Shown: positions 1 to 9,251, counted from the stretch's first letter. The stretch is DNA of 64,000 nt from CAWAVN01 sp963844315 (GCA_963844315.1 CAWJOC010000015.1:1-64000); one strand, 5' to 3'. Notes: a model not told the origin generated them from the letters alone. Program-made: numbers and translations.

Positions 1-25
1 GCCCTTGAACTTGAAGGAGCCAAAC

Positions 26-409
26 ATGCTCACCGAACGCGAACTGGGCACAGTGCTGGCCGCATCCGGTTTTGGCAAAGCCACGGCCCTCCTCGGCCCA
101 ATAGCGTGTTTGATCGTTTGGGAAGCGAAGAGCAGGATCTTCTCGATGAGATCCGAACCGGTCAGGTCGATTTATCCGCTCACAGCGGACGAGATCGACC
201 GCCTTTTCGAACGGTTCAACGCGGGAGATCCCCTGACGATGTCTGCGAGTGCGCGTTGCCCGGCTATTTCTATGCTGGCCTGCCGGGGATTATCGCCCGC
301 GTCGAAAGGGCCGGCTGGCTTCCGGCACGAAAGTCGAACGCTGCGATTGTTGCCAGCGATATAAGAGCGACGAAGAGGCGCATCGATCGTCGAACTTGGA
401 ATGGCCTGA
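26..409 (+). CDS. conserved small protein of the ubiquitin-like island, frameshifted
   Basis: The protein is recovered only by moving through all three forward frames. ATG 26 opens LTERELGTVLAA, then RFWQSHGPPRP and SEEQDLLDEIRTGQVD, then LTADEIDRLFERFNAGDP, then LPGYFYAGLPGI, then GTKVERCDCCQRYKSDEEA, ending IVELGMA with TGA at 407-409. It could be two overlapping small genes joined here. The opening resembles the protein at 9252-9580 (LTSKHLAVIRAALEYW), which suggests a shared family in this island. The CDCC pair could bind metal. I do not recognise a function. It is followed after 48 bases by the next island gene on the same strand. Confidence 0.45.
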
Positions 410-457
410 CCATGGTCCCTTTGACGAAATCATCCTTATTGCATTTTAGAAGGCCGA

Positions 458-1409
458 ATGGTGACACTTCTTGATGATCCTCCCACTCCCAGATCCGCGG
501 ACACCGCTCCCGCGCAACGGTTACGCACCACGATGGCGGCGATGCGGCTCTCGTTCACGTGGTTCGGGACTCGAAAGACGCTGTCCCCTGAGCAGAAAGC
601 CCGGGCCGCCGATTCCTTCGGCGCCCGGCCGACTGTCTTTCCGCCGGGAAAAAACTGCTCAATGTCAGCCACCCGAAGTTTCGGGCCGTGACCGGCATCA
701 AGTCGCGGGCCGTGTCGATTTTCAAAAATGTCAGCCTGCCGTTCCCTGAACCGGGATTGAGACTGATCCGCCAAGATGACATTGCCTCGGTCAACATGCA
801 GATGACGACGCTCAAGGCCGAACTGCAAGAGGCCGTCGAAGAACTCAACCGGCATTACGACGAATTGAAGGCCGCGGCAAGGGAACGCTTGGGAAACCTC
901 TATAACGAGAGCGATTATCCCTCGACCTTGATCGGCCTGTTCGACATGGCGTGGGAATTTCCATCGCGTCGAACCGCCGGCTTATCTTCAACGACTCTCG
1001 CCGGAACTCTACCGCCAGGAATGCGAGCGGATGCAGGCCCGATTCAATGAAGCCGTGCAGCTGGCGGAGCAAGCCTTCACGGAGGAACTGACACAGCTCG
1101 TCGAACATCTGTCGGAACGGCTGACCGGCCAGCGGATGGCAAACCCAAGGTCTTCCGGGACACCGCGATCACGAACTTCACGGAGTTTCTTCCAGAGGTT
1201 CCAGCGGCTCAACATCCGCTCGAACGAGCAACTCGACGACCTTGTGGCCCAGGCCCAGGACATCGTCCGCGGCGTCCAGCCTCAGCAACTTCGCGAGAAT
1301 CTCGACCTGCGAGAGCACATCGCCGGAGCAGCTGGAAACCGTCCAGCAGGCGTTGGGCGATCTGGTGGTGGACCGCCCGCGTCGCAACATCCTCCGAAAG
1401 CCCCGGTGA
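458..1409 (+). CDS. conserved hypothetical, coiled-coil-rich (DUF3150-like?), frameshifted
   Basis: ATG 458 follows an AGAAGG ribosome site (448-453). The N-terminus reads MAAMRLSFTWFGTRKTLSPE, and after frame changes near 620 and 960 the reading continues through AVSIFKNVSLPFPEPGLRLI, LKAELQEAVEELNRHYDELK, LIGLFDMAWEFPS, RFNEAVQLAEQAFTEELTQL, FFQRFQRLNIRSNEQLDDL and ends RRNILRKPR-stop at 1407-1409. The product is about 315 residues, mostly helical, soluble, with no catalytic motif I can name. From memory, similar proteins accompany planctomycete E1/E2/JAB loci and resemble DUF3150, but that assignment is unverified. It converges on the minus-strand gene that follows. Confidence 0.6.
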
Positions 1410-1424
1410 ACAGGATGGAGATCA

Positions 1425-3061
1425 TTATCTCGACCACCGGCAATGTGAAATGCCTTTATGCGGAAGAGCTTGATCTTCATGTGCTCGGGCAACTGGAAAT
1501 TCGGCGAGGATCCCATGTCGAACCAACCACTGATGGCCAATGGACAGCGGACCTCTCGCCTGTGGATGGCCCTGTGCTGGGGCCATTTTCGTGTCGTTCG
1601 TTGGCTCGATGCCGAACGCCGGTGGCTCGAAAAGCACTGGCTCACGTACCCCAAATGATCAAGGCTCATCACGACGCCCAAACGGCCAAAGCCAACGAGA
1701 ATACCCTTTGCGAGGTGCGGGTGGCGGTTGCCCGCCATCGGAAGAACACGGTCATGGAGTTTCTCCATTTCGTATTGGAGATAGTTGCCACGAGACCGGA
1801 GCATCATTTCCTGCATGGAAATGAAGGGACCTGACTCCGGTTCGTGGGGGTTGCGTCCCTCCCAGTTCGCCACACACTGATGAGCCTCCGGGTGATGTGT
1901 CAACATCAATGCCACCCGGCACTCCGCGGTGGCACTTTGATCGTCGGACTCCCGCAAGACCGCGAACAATTCCGCCCGGCTCCAAGGCTCATCAATGATA
2001 GCCAAAGCGGCAGCCGCCGTTGTGCGGTTGTAGGGAATCGCGGATCTCAGGGCCCGCCGAAAGAGCGAAAGTGCCAGTTCTGGGGCGTATTCCATTGCCA
2101 GAAGTGCCGCGTCTCCCAGTTCATGTCGCCGGACCGTCTTTAAGGACCGTTTGACCTCGGTCGAGTAGTCTCCATTTCGGGCCAGATATTCCGCGCACAT
2201 TTTCCAGAGGTGCGGCTCGGGAATGTCGCCATTGGGATCGACCCGGCGAAACAGCCGGTACACGGCCTTGGTCCAGTGGGGTTCGCTCCGCCGGGTGATA
2301 ATCTTGCGCGCCGCCGACGTCATCCCACTGGGTTTTGACTCTAAGGCCCGTTCCAGCAAATCGGGCAGTTCGGGATGATCCAAATCGGCGATCGCCTCCA
2401 GCACGTCGGACCGGGCGTCCGGTTCGAGGAACAGGCGTTTGAGTCGAGCAAAGCGAAGGTCATGGCAACGTGCGGCCCGTGCAGAGATTGAGGCTGGTGG
2501 TGGGCCAAAGGCTTGAAGCTCCTGTTCGACCAACAGCCAATCGCCGAGGACCGCCGCGATCCAAGGGCGTTGCCCTGGCTCAATCCAGCGGCGCTCCAAT
2601 GCCTCGATGGGTTCTTCCAGGAGGAACGAGTCCCGAGGGAGTCGAAGCACGCTCCGTTCAGGATGGCGTTCCAGGAGGCCCGTTTCGACAAGTTCCTCGA
2701 ATGAAAGCCGAATCGACGTCAGGGAGGGATGCAGGTCGATCAACCGCCTTTCGGCAAATTCCGGCGGCGCTTTTAGGGATTCGAGGTAATTGATGAAGAA
2801 GTACACGTCGAACCAATCGCCCGTCTCGTCATAAAAATCCACATCCAGGGACTCGCCTGTGAGGCGATGCGTCAGGCAGCACCCTCTGCCGTGGAAGTAA
2901 TACTCCCAGTCCGTGAGGCCGGGCACGAGGCCCTGCTGCGGAAGATCCTCCGGATGACCAAACGACCCGGCGGTTGCGATGGCATTGAGGTCGGCATTCA
3001 GGCGGACTTGAATCGTTTCGGCCAGCCATTGCTGGCGTCGATGGTGACGCACAAGAGACAC
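1425..3061 (-). CDS. HEAT/ARM-like repeat protein with DUF6896-like N-terminus
   Basis: The frame is open from ATG 3061 to about 1650. Residues 45-80 (LTDWEYYFHGRGCCLTHRLT and the following GESLDVDF) resemble DUF6896-type immunity-like domains, which is a weak assignment from memory. From about residue 200 the sequence is a run of helical pairs (DHPELPDLLERAL, SRAELFAVLRESDDQS) typical of HEAT/ARM repeats. The longest open frame runs on to 1178, opposite the coding part of the 458-1409 gene. I therefore infer a frameshift near 1640 and an end at 1425, 15 bases from the convergent gene; this end is uncertain. It lies on the opposite strand to the ubiquitin-like cassette, so it is probably an insertion or a separately expressed partner. 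Confidence 0.55.
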
Positions 3062-3328
3062 GAGTAGCCAGGCTGCCCATGGAGATCCCCTCGCCCGGTA
3101 CTGGCAAATTCAAAAGCCCTCCGGAAATCCCGTTCCATGACTTTTCTGGAGGTTTTCACGCGAAGAGCAAATGCGAGAGATAGGGGTTCACGAAACGCCT
3201 CGAAGGACTGGCGAGCAATTGATCGGCACTCAGTCGACGAGCATTGATTATATCCGGTTTAGAACCCGATGACGGAACAAGTTCAGGCATCAGGATGTCG
3301 CCCTGTCCTAGGGCGATTGCGTTTTCCC

Positions 3329-3355
3329 GCGATCGCCCCGGTGTGGGGCGGTCGC
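3329..3355 (+). promoter_or_regulatory. GC-rich leader hairpin before the 64-residue gene
   Basis: An 11-bp stem (3329-3339 with 3345-3355) closes a 5-base loop. Only one pair is a wobble (T3333 with G3351). It is followed by the pyrimidine tract TTTGTCTTT, then AAGGAG and the ATG at 3383. It could be an attenuator or terminator, or an mRNA processing or stability element. Similar hairpins precede other genes of this island. Confidence 0.55.
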
Positions 3356-3382
3356 TTTGTCTTTCCTCGAAAGGAGCAAGCG

Positions 3383-3577
3383 ATGACCCAACGTGACCTC
3401 GACCGATCCGTGGCCCAGTCGACGGGCGAAACCGTCAACGAGATCTCTCGCCGGGGTTTTGTGCCCCTAGAAGACCTTGCCCGCGACTGCGAAGAACCCA
3501 TCGACTGGGACGAACTGAAAGCCCGGCGGTTCGTCAATTTCACACAGCAGCGCAAACGCCCCGCCACCGCCGGGTAG
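3383..3577 (+). CDS. small conserved protein of the ubiquitin-like cassette, 64 aa
   Basis: ATG 3383 has a strong AAGGAG site seven bases upstream, which decides this start against the longer open frame. The product is 64 residues, starts MTQRDLDRSVAQSTGETVNE, has ISRRGFVPLED in the middle and WDELKARRFV near the end. It has no signal peptide or membrane segment. The N-terminal half looks like a short helical DNA-binding or adaptor module, but I cannot assign a fold. It lies 69 bases upstream of the ubiquitin-like gene on the same strand, so it is probably a cassette member. The function is unknown. Confidence 0.7.
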   Translation: MTQRDLDRSVAQSTGETVNEISRRGFVPLEDLARDCEEPIDWDELKARRFVNFTQQRKRPATAG

Positions 3578-3646
3578 TCCACAACCAGTCCGCCCAATAC
3601 GCTTTATACCACAGCAATTCTCAATCCCTATTATCGGAGCCAAACC

Positions 3647-3868
3647 ATGAAGATTTTCGCCATCAACAATAACGGAGCCGGGTTCGCCGACACGATGGAA
3701 GTCCCCGAAGGCACGACGATCAAGGAGCTGTTCCACCAGATGATTCCGAAGGGCCGCCCCGAAGATCACTTGATCCGGCTGAACCGCGGCCCCGTCCAAG
3801 CGGGCTACATCCTCCAAGAGGGTGACCGCATTTCCATAACTCCGCGCAAAATCGAAGGTGCGGCCTAG
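3647..3868 (+). CDS. ubiquitin/ThiS-like beta-grasp protein (Ubl)
   Basis: The 73-residue intact frame has the beta-grasp plan: a first strand (MKIFAINNNGAG), a helix after EVPEGTTIKELFHQM, a conserved VNR-like turn (LIRLNRGPVQAG) and the closing LQEGDRISITPRKIEGAA. The EGD-R-I/V-S-I-TP ending is typical of ThiS/MoaD and prokaryotic Ubl families. The tail ends Gly-Ala-Ala and not Gly-Gly. If the neighbouring JAB peptidase trims two residues, a C-terminal Gly is exposed for adenylation by the E1-like enzyme; this step is inference. CGGAG at 3635-3639 supports the start. It is the likely modifier of the cassette, and its targets are unknown. Confidence 0.82.
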   Translation: MKIFAINNNGAGFADTMEVPEGTTIKELFHQMIPKGRPEDHLIRLNRGPVQAGYILQEGDRISITPRKIEGAA

Positions 3869-3897
3869 TCCGCGAACTGTCATTTGCCCTGACCAAC

Positions 3898-3933
3898 ACG
3901 AGGGCTGTCGGCGTTCGCGCCGGCGGCCTTCGT
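3898..3933 (+). promoter_or_regulatory. 16-bp leader hairpin with a TTCG tetraloop
   Basis: Bases 3898-3913 pair fully with 3918-3933 around a TTCG loop. Three pairs are G-T wobbles on the plus strand, which favours an RNA structure in the plus-strand transcript over a DNA palindrome. It sits between the Ubl stop (3868) and the E2-like start (3973). A pyrimidine-rich tract follows. It may set the expression ratio of Ubl to the conjugating enzyme. Confidence 0.6.
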
Positions 3934-3972
3934 GGCTTTCGATGGCACCAATCCCTTTTAATGTGAAACACA

Positions 3973-4982
3973 ATGTCAAAACGCAAAGGCAACCGCCGCG
4001 ATGTCATGCGCATGGCCGCGCTCCTCCGCCAGAGAATCCTGGATTCGCAGAAAACCGAACTTCCTGTCTTGCCGGAATCCCAGTGGCTCCTTTGCCAACG
4101 CTCGGCGCGGCTCTACGAAAAAGCCCTCAGGCGGGGTTGGCAAACGGCGGCCAGGCACATCCGCCCCCAACTTGTCAGGCACTTGAGCGAACTCCAAAAG
4201 GCCATCGCTCGAACGCTGACTTGGGAGAACCAACAGCGAGCCTCCACCTGTCCCTCGCTGCGCGATCTGTATGCGGAGTTCGAGGGGCTTCGCGAGGAAT
4301 TTGCCGAGGCGGAACTCGACCTCAGGGACAAGACGATTTCCGTCACAACCGACTCGATCACGTTGGAGTATGTGTCGCTCGGCGCGTTCCGCATCGAGCT
4401 GGACCTCAAAGGCGAAAGCGAGCCGCTGTACTTACAAGGTGATCGCGATGGATCCCAGTCCCTCCTCGAACGACGAGGATGTCACGCACCCGCACGTACG
4501 AAGTGAAACTCTCTGTGAGGGCGAGGGAACGCTGCCGATCAAGCGGGCCCTCGAAGAAGGCCGGCTGGGCGATTTTTTCCAGATCGTCAGCCAGGATTCT
4601 CGAAACCTATAACCCCGGCAGCGCCTACGTGGACCTGGAGTCGTGGGACGGCACGTCCTGCGTCGCCTGCGGCTATTCCATGTCGCGCAACGAGGGCACG
4701 CGCTGCTCGATCAGCGGCGATGATGTGTGCGATGACTGCTCGGTCTTTTGCCCGGACTGCGAAAACGATTTCTCTCCCGATTACACCGATCGCTGCAATC
4801 GTTGCGGCGAGGACTACTGCCAACACTGTCTTGAAGAAGGACGTTGCCATGATTGCTGGGAAAAAATCCGCGAAGAAGAACTCGAAGCCGAAGAACGCGA
4901 AGCCGAAACGCCACTTGGCGGGTGCGGGGGAAATCCCCCCGTCCTGGAGGAAGCCGAAGCGTTGGGACCAGGAGTGGAATGA
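3973..4982 (+). CDS. E2-like (UBC) domain joined to a RING/treble-clef-like zinc domain
   Basis: Three frames join into one protein of about 335 residues. The N-terminal 110 residues are helical. Then come strands ITLEYVSLGAFRIELDL and YKVIAMDPSPSSNDEDV and the E2-type flap THPHVRSETLCEGEG, in which HPH (4487-4495) precedes Cys (4514-4516) as HPN precedes the active Cys in E2 enzymes. The helix GDFFQIVSQILETYNPGSA follows. The C-terminal part carries CVAC, CDDC, CPDC, CNRC, CQHC and CHDC, a multi-zinc treble-clef array like RING E3 domains, and then an acidic helix. Single extra bases near 4433 and 4594 break the frame. The expected role is to receive Ubl from the E1 and pass it to a target. 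The zinc part could act as a built-in E3. Confidence 0.75.
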
Positions 4983-5620
4983 GTTGTTTGTGCCGACCTT
5001 CAGGTTCACGCCCTACGCCTGGAGCAAGCTGCTGTATCTCCGCGACCTGGGCCAAACAGAAGTCGGCGGGTTTGGGATCAGTTCCGAACACGACGTCTTT
5101 CTGATCGAAGATGTCCGGCTCATCCGGCAAAACTGCACGGCGATGTCCGTCGCCTTCGAGGACGAAGCCGTGGCGGATTTCTTTGATGACCAGATCGACC
5201 AGGGACGCCAGCCAGAACACTTTGGCGCGTGTGGGTCCATACCCATCCTGGCAACAGCGCCGAGCCCAGCAGCACAGATGAGGAAACTTTCGCCCGCGTC
5301 TTCGACAGTGCCGCCTGGAGCGTCATGTTCATCCTGGCCAGGGCGGGGAGACCTATGCCCGGCTCAAGTTCGGCTGCGGTCCTGGCGCGGAACTTCTCGT
5401 GCCGGTGGCGATCGCTTGGGATGCGCCGTTTGCGGGATCTGACCATGACGCCTGGGAGCAGGAATACGAACGCTGCGTCAGGGCCATCGTCTCCTCTCCC
5501 ATTCGTTCACCGAATCAACTTTCCCCTGAGGACATGGCGTTCCTCGAAGCCAACCCGGACCTCTTCGACGAGTTTGGATTTCCGCTTTTGGACTATGACG
5601 ATCCTCGCCTCGAACCCTAG
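4849..5620 (+). CDS. JAB/JAMM-family isopeptidase
   Basis: ATG 4849 lies inside the end of the E2/RING frame. A basic N-terminal tail (KKSAKKNSKPKNAKPKR) precedes the domain. The catalytic Glu is in TEVGGFGISS, and the metal motif HTHPGNSAEPSSTD fits H-x-H-x7-S-x2-D exactly. GETYARLKFGCGPGAELLVP follows. The tail AFLEANPDLFDEFGFPLLDY is acidic. One C is missing near 5222 (reading should go FGRVWVHTHPG) and one G near 5342, so the motif lies in a different frame from the N-terminus. JAB proteins in Ubl loci process the Ubl precursor or remove it from targets. Position between E2 and E1 supports this. Confidence 0.83.
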
Positions 5621-5638
5621 AAAGCGACATGGCCTTTT

Positions 5639-6325
5639 ATGATTACCCCGACGACTTCCACTCCCATTGACCGATTTTCCCGGCAGGCGGAATTGGTTCC
5701 CCAGGACAAGCTCACCGATCTCACCGCCACCGTGATCGGCGTGGGCGCCGTGGGCCGGCAGGTCGCCCTGCAACTCGCCGCGATCGGCGTTCGCCGGTTG
5801 CAGATCTTTGACTTCGACGATGTGGAATCGACCAACATCACGACCCAGGGCTATGGGCACGGCGATCTCGGCCTGCCCAAAGTCCTGGCGACGCCGCAGG
5901 CGATTATCGCGGATTGATCCCAGCATCATCGTCACGCCCATTCCCGACCGCTTTCGGCCCCGGTATGAAACCGGCGATGCCGTGTTTTGCGCGTGGACAA
6001 GATCGCCGCCCGCGAAGCCATCTGGCGAAGCGTGGGCGGAAGTTGCCTGTTCTGGGCGGACGGCAGGATGCTCGGCGAGACCCTCCGCGTCTTGGCGGCC
6101 TCAACCGACAGCTGAACGCAATCACTACAAGACGACATTGTTTTCCGCCGCCGAGGCCGAACAGGGCCGTTGCACGGCGCGAAGCACGATTTACGTGGCC
6201 AATCTCTGCGCGGCCCTCATGGTGCATCAATTTACGCGATGGCTGAGGGGACTGCCGCTGGATCGCGACTGGCCCTCAATCTCTTGGCGAGCGAAATGAT
6301 CGTGGCCGGCGAGGGCCGCGATTGA
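5639..6325 (+). CDS. ThiF/E1-like Ubl-activating enzyme
   Basis: ATG 5639 starts a Rossmann domain: LDRFSRQAELVP-like opening (IDRFSRQAELVPQDKL), nucleotide loop VIGVGAVGRQVALQLAAIG and acidic strand IFDFDDVESTN. After a shift near 5910, VDKIAAREAIWRSVG matches the E1 segment that holds the adenylation Asp and Arg. FSAAEAEQGRCTARSTIYVA contains the best candidate for the thioester Cys. The end LALNLLASEMIVAGEGRD is recovered by restoring one C near 6272. Stop TGA 6323-6325 shares its A with the next ATG. At about 228 residues it is a minimal E1 without the UFD/Ubl-docking extension. It should adenylate the Ubl C-terminus. Confidence 0.8.
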
Positions 6326-6675
6326 TGCCCCGCTTTGACGTTCATGTTTATGCCATCGCGAGACTGAAAGTTGCCGGCGTCGAAGCGGATTCGCCGCAGG
6401 ACGCGGTTCAAAAAGCCGAGCACCTGGTTGATCTTCGCCAAGCCATCGCCCTTGGAGAAGCCGAATACGCCGACGAGATCGAAGGCTTTCTGGTGGATGT
6501 CCTGGATGACGCCGGAGAGCGAATGGAAGGACAAAGTGTCTTTTTCGATGCAAAGGAGTACGACCATAACATGAAACATTCCAGCATGCTTTTGAAACTG
6601 GCCCAAATGGGCCGCTCGTGTCTCCGGTTCCTTTTGGCCGTGGGCCAGAAACTCAAACCGCGCGGCCGGGCCTAA
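6325..6675 (+). CDS. conserved hypothetical coupled to the E1-like gene, 116 aa
   Basis: The start ATG overlaps the E1 stop by one base (TGATG), so translation is probably coupled. The intact frame begins PRFDVHVYAIARLKVAGVEA, followed by a helix SPQDAVQKAEHLVDLRQAI and then EYADEIEGFLVDVLDDAGER. The plan is a small alpha/beta protein. The C-terminal 30 residues are basic and more variable. There is no signal peptide or transmembrane segment. I do not recognise the family. Its position makes it a fixed part of the Ubl cassette, perhaps a substrate or adaptor. Confidence 0.68.
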   Translation: MPRFDVHVYAIARLKVAGVEADSPQDAVQKAEHLVDLRQAIALGEAEYADEIEGFLVDVLDDAGERMEGQSVFFDAKEYDHNMKHSSMLLKLAQMGRSCLRFLLAVGQKLKPRGRA

Positions 6676-6699
6676 ACACCGTCGAAACCACTTCACACT

Positions 6700-6729
6700 G
6701 GTCCTCGTGGGAGATTTTCCACGAGGGCC
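6700..6729 (+). promoter_or_regulatory. 11-bp leader hairpin before the clamp-like gene
   Basis: Bases 6700-6710 pair with 6719-6729 around an 8-base loop, with one G-T wobble. The pyrimidine tract GTTCTCTTGACCTCTTT and AGGAG (6753-6757) follow before the TTG start at 6765. The layout is the same as at 3329-3355. Confidence 0.55.
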
Positions 6730-6764
6730 GTTCTCTTGACCTCTTTCCATGCAGGAGTAATGCT

Positions 6765-7878
6765 TTGATCACAATCACCAGGCACTTGGCTCGCCGGGTG
6801 CGGGCCGTGTTCCGAAAGGCCCTCAAAATCACCCGCGGCGTCGGGCCGCCAATCACCTTTCAGGCCGGTGATGACGGACTGCAGGATTCAGGCGCAAAAC
6901 ACCGATGTCGCAGTCGAGTACCAGGAATCGGGTGAGTTCCCGAAGGGATCGCTGCGGTTGCCCTTGGAGTTTTTGAACGACTTCACCGGAGGCCGGGATG
7001 GCCCGGTGGAGATGGAACAGGCGGGCGAAAAGCACGTCGAGGTCCGGTGGACCGGGAACGGCGTTCCAAAGACCATTCGCTATGAGACCCCCGGTCCCTC
7101 CCAGATTTTCCGCAAAGGCCCGAGCGGATGGTAGAGCAGAACGCCGATCTCATCTCCGCGCTCAAGGAGGCCAGCGAAACCGCGGACCCCTTGGCCGTTC
7201 GCATGGCCCTCGGCTGCTTGGAACTTTGCGGAGAAACCGGAGAAATTGCCGCGACCGACGCTCATCAACTTTTGCTCCAGAAGGGATTTATTTTCCCGTG
7301 GAACGACAAAGTGCTGATTCCCGCGAACCCAATCTGGAGGAACTCGGAACTCGCGGAGGCCGATTCTGTTTCGGCGGGCCGGACAAACGAGGCGGTCGTC
7401 ATTACGGTTGGCCCTTAGACCTTCTGGTTCAAGGTGGTGAAGGACGTCCGTTTTCCCAATGTGCGAGATCACATTCCAAGCCTTGAGACTGTTGTGACGT
7501 CCCTCGAACTGACCGAGGTGGATGCGCAATTCCTCGCCGACCGCCTTATGGGACTGCCCTCGGGAGAAAGCAAGAGCCAGCCGGTGACGCTCGATCTCAA
7601 CGGGAAAGTCGCAATTCGGGCGAAAGCCGAGGATCAGTCCACGCCAACAGAGCTTGTGCTGGCCGGATCGCGTTACCAGGGCCAGCCCATCGTCATCAAC
7701 ACCAACCGGCACTTCCTCGGCCCGCATTGCGCTGGGATTTCGTGACGTCCATTTCGAGGGCGCAAGAACCCGGCCCACTGCCAGACGCGCACCGCCACTA
7801 CGTTTGGGCCGTGCTGGAAAAGGACGCGCGGAATTGCCGCCGAGTAAAACGCAAAACGCCCTCGGTTCCATCATTTGA
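6765..7878 (+). CDS. sliding-clamp-like hypothetical protein, frameshifted with an in-frame TAG
   Basis: TTG 6765 lies seven bases after AGGAG. The protein reads ITITRHLARRVRAVFRKAL, GPPITFQAGDDGL, QNTDVAVEYQESGEFPKGSL, then from 7128 NADLISALKEASETADP, EIAATDAHQLLLQKGFIFPW, and from 7434 FPNVRDHIPSLETVV, KVAIRAKAEDQSTPTELVL, VINTNRHFLARALRLGFRDV. The ATDAHQLL pattern followed by LNGKVAIRA strands recalls bacterial beta clamps; this fold guess is from memory and is not secure. TAG at 7416-7418 interrupts the same frame between VGP and TFWFKVV, where a Trp codon would differ by one base. The far end is read through another shift, so 7878 is approximate. Confidence 0.55.
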
Positions 7879-7902
7879 ATCGAGGGCGTCGATCATATCA
7901 AT

Positions 7903-7931
7903 GGGGCTGAGATTGCGGACGGCTCAGCCCC
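7903..7931. terminator. 9-bp hairpin between convergent genes
   Basis: GGGGCTGAG (7903-7911) pairs perfectly with CTCAGCCCC (7923-7931) around an 11-base loop. It lies between the end of the plus-strand clamp-like gene and the end of the minus-strand gene at 7986. There is no clear T-run on either side, so termination is inferred from position and symmetry. Confidence 0.4.
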
Positions 7932-7985
7932 GCCTATTGGTCCGGCTGCTTCTAGCAAAGAGCGTGTACAGCAGGTTACCGAACA

Positions 7986-8510
7986 TTAGGCTGTAGAGTG
8001 ACGTTTATAGATAGCCGGACCACTATGTTGATTGTGTAAGGCTCTGTCGATCTCGTCCACGGCAGGCAGGTCCAGGTTGAGTTTCATCGCAAGCCAGCAC
8101 AAGGCAGAGGTACAATCACAATGGCGGTGCTGATACTCGCGACAGATTCGCGAATAATTGGCCAAGATTACGTCTCTGATGGTCTCCTTGTTTGCGTTCG
8201 GAGGAATCATACCCATTATCCGGCTTGCGACCTGCTCGCCTCTCCGCGTTTGGTCGGTGTACCGTGCCGCCCAAATAAAGAATTGACCAATCAACTTGAG
8301 TGCCTTGGCGATTTCAAAAGCATCAACCAGATGGTCTCTCTCGACATCGTCTTCGACATCCATCCATCGGTGTTCCAGTTCATCCCAGAAGTGTTCCTCC
8401 GTGTCTTCATACTCTTCGTCGGGAAAATCGTCATCCGGTCCCATCTTTAGGTTGGTGATGATGTCTCGTGCCGCTCTAATCGTTTGTCTGTAAATATCTT
8501 CATTCGTCAA
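7986..8510 (-). CDS. hypothetical protein, 174 aa, acidic N-terminal region
   Basis: This is an intact minus-strand frame. The TTG start at 8510 overlaps the upstream stop (TTGA), which supports it over later starts. Residues 1-20 form a helix (MTNEDIYRQTIRAARDIITN). An acidic stretch with DDDFPDEEYEDTEEHFWDE follows. The rest is helical with GQFFIWAARYTDQTRRGEQV and a Cys/His pair region RHCDCTSALCWLAMKLNL. There is no signal peptide. I do not recognise it. It lies opposite to the Ubl cassette, downstream of a broken reading frame, and is probably a separate two-gene unit. Confidence 0.6.
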   Translation of the reverse strand: MTNEDIYRQTIRAARDIITNLKMGPDDDFPDEEYEDTEEHFWDELEHRWMDVEDDVERDHLVDAFEIAKALKLIGQFFIWAARYTDQTRRGEQVASRIMGMIPPNANKETIRDVILANYSRICREYQHRHCDCTSALCWLAMKLNLDLPAVDEIDRALHNQHSGPAIYKRHSTA

Positions 8511-9084
8511 AGGTACAGTACCTCAAGTTCGAGCTTGGGAATCCGCTCGAGTGTTCCTTCATGGATTTCGAGCACTTGCTGATCGCGAGGGTGCAATACT
8601 GCGGATACTTTGACGCTCGCGGCTCAGAGCAAAAACTCCTGCATACCGACCAGTGATGACGACGCAGCATGAACCAGATGCAACATAGGCGAATTCGCGA
8701 TTCCGGCGTAAATCGCGGCCAAGGGGAGATTGCCCGGAACCTCAGCAGATATGTTGCTCTGCGACGTCCCCTCTTGGGAGATGGTGGGGATACTTCGTTC
8801 CCCACTTCCGTTGGAATCGTAGGGCGAAAGCCCCATCATCGTCAACCGATTTCGGAGCCTTGGAAAAGGATTTCTTCAAGAAAGTCGCGCCCCAGAACTC
8901 TACGGGTTGGGGGCGCCCCCCCACGATGATCAGCGCCCCTGAGTCGTCCCCGGAACCTGCGAAGGTTGTGGATACCATTCGGGTCGCTTGCTTCGCTCGC
9001 TGAGGGCATCAAATCCGGAATGCACTCCCGATCTGTATGGGCCTCGTAATCCCTCTCGAAGACCCCTGTCGAGACGCCAGGCAT
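8507..9084 (-). pseudogene. broken reading frame upstream of the 174-aa gene
   Basis: Pieces of plausible protein lie in different minus-strand frames: a stretch from about 8980 with AGSGDDSGALIIVGGRPQPV and EFWGATFLKKSFSKAPKSVD, then SIPTISQEGTSQSNISAEVP and LHLVHAASSSLVGMQEFLL, an in-frame TGA, and ASVKVSAVLHPRDQQVLEIH, which ends at 8507 overlapping the next start. The coupled end argues that this was a gene. The internal TGA and the shifts may be errors or real decay. No family is recognised. Confidence 0.35.
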
Positions 9085-9251
9085 TCTGGGAACGGGAGCA
9101 GCGAACTACAGAAGGGATTGGGGGTTGATTTGCTTGACGACGAAGGAGAAGCAGCGCATTTGATTCCCTCCTCGAACCTCGGGCCTGAAAACAGCGGCAA
9201 GGATTCCCCGCCCCGTAAATCACTAAACCCTTCCTCAGAGGATTTAAGGCG

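Noticed and set aside
3383..6675. Calling the ubiquitin-like cassette a PRTRC, CBASS or Bil system
   Set aside because: PRTRC protein A-F partners, a CD-NTase or an ISG15-like double Ubl are not seen; the separate E2-RING and JAB composition points to another class.
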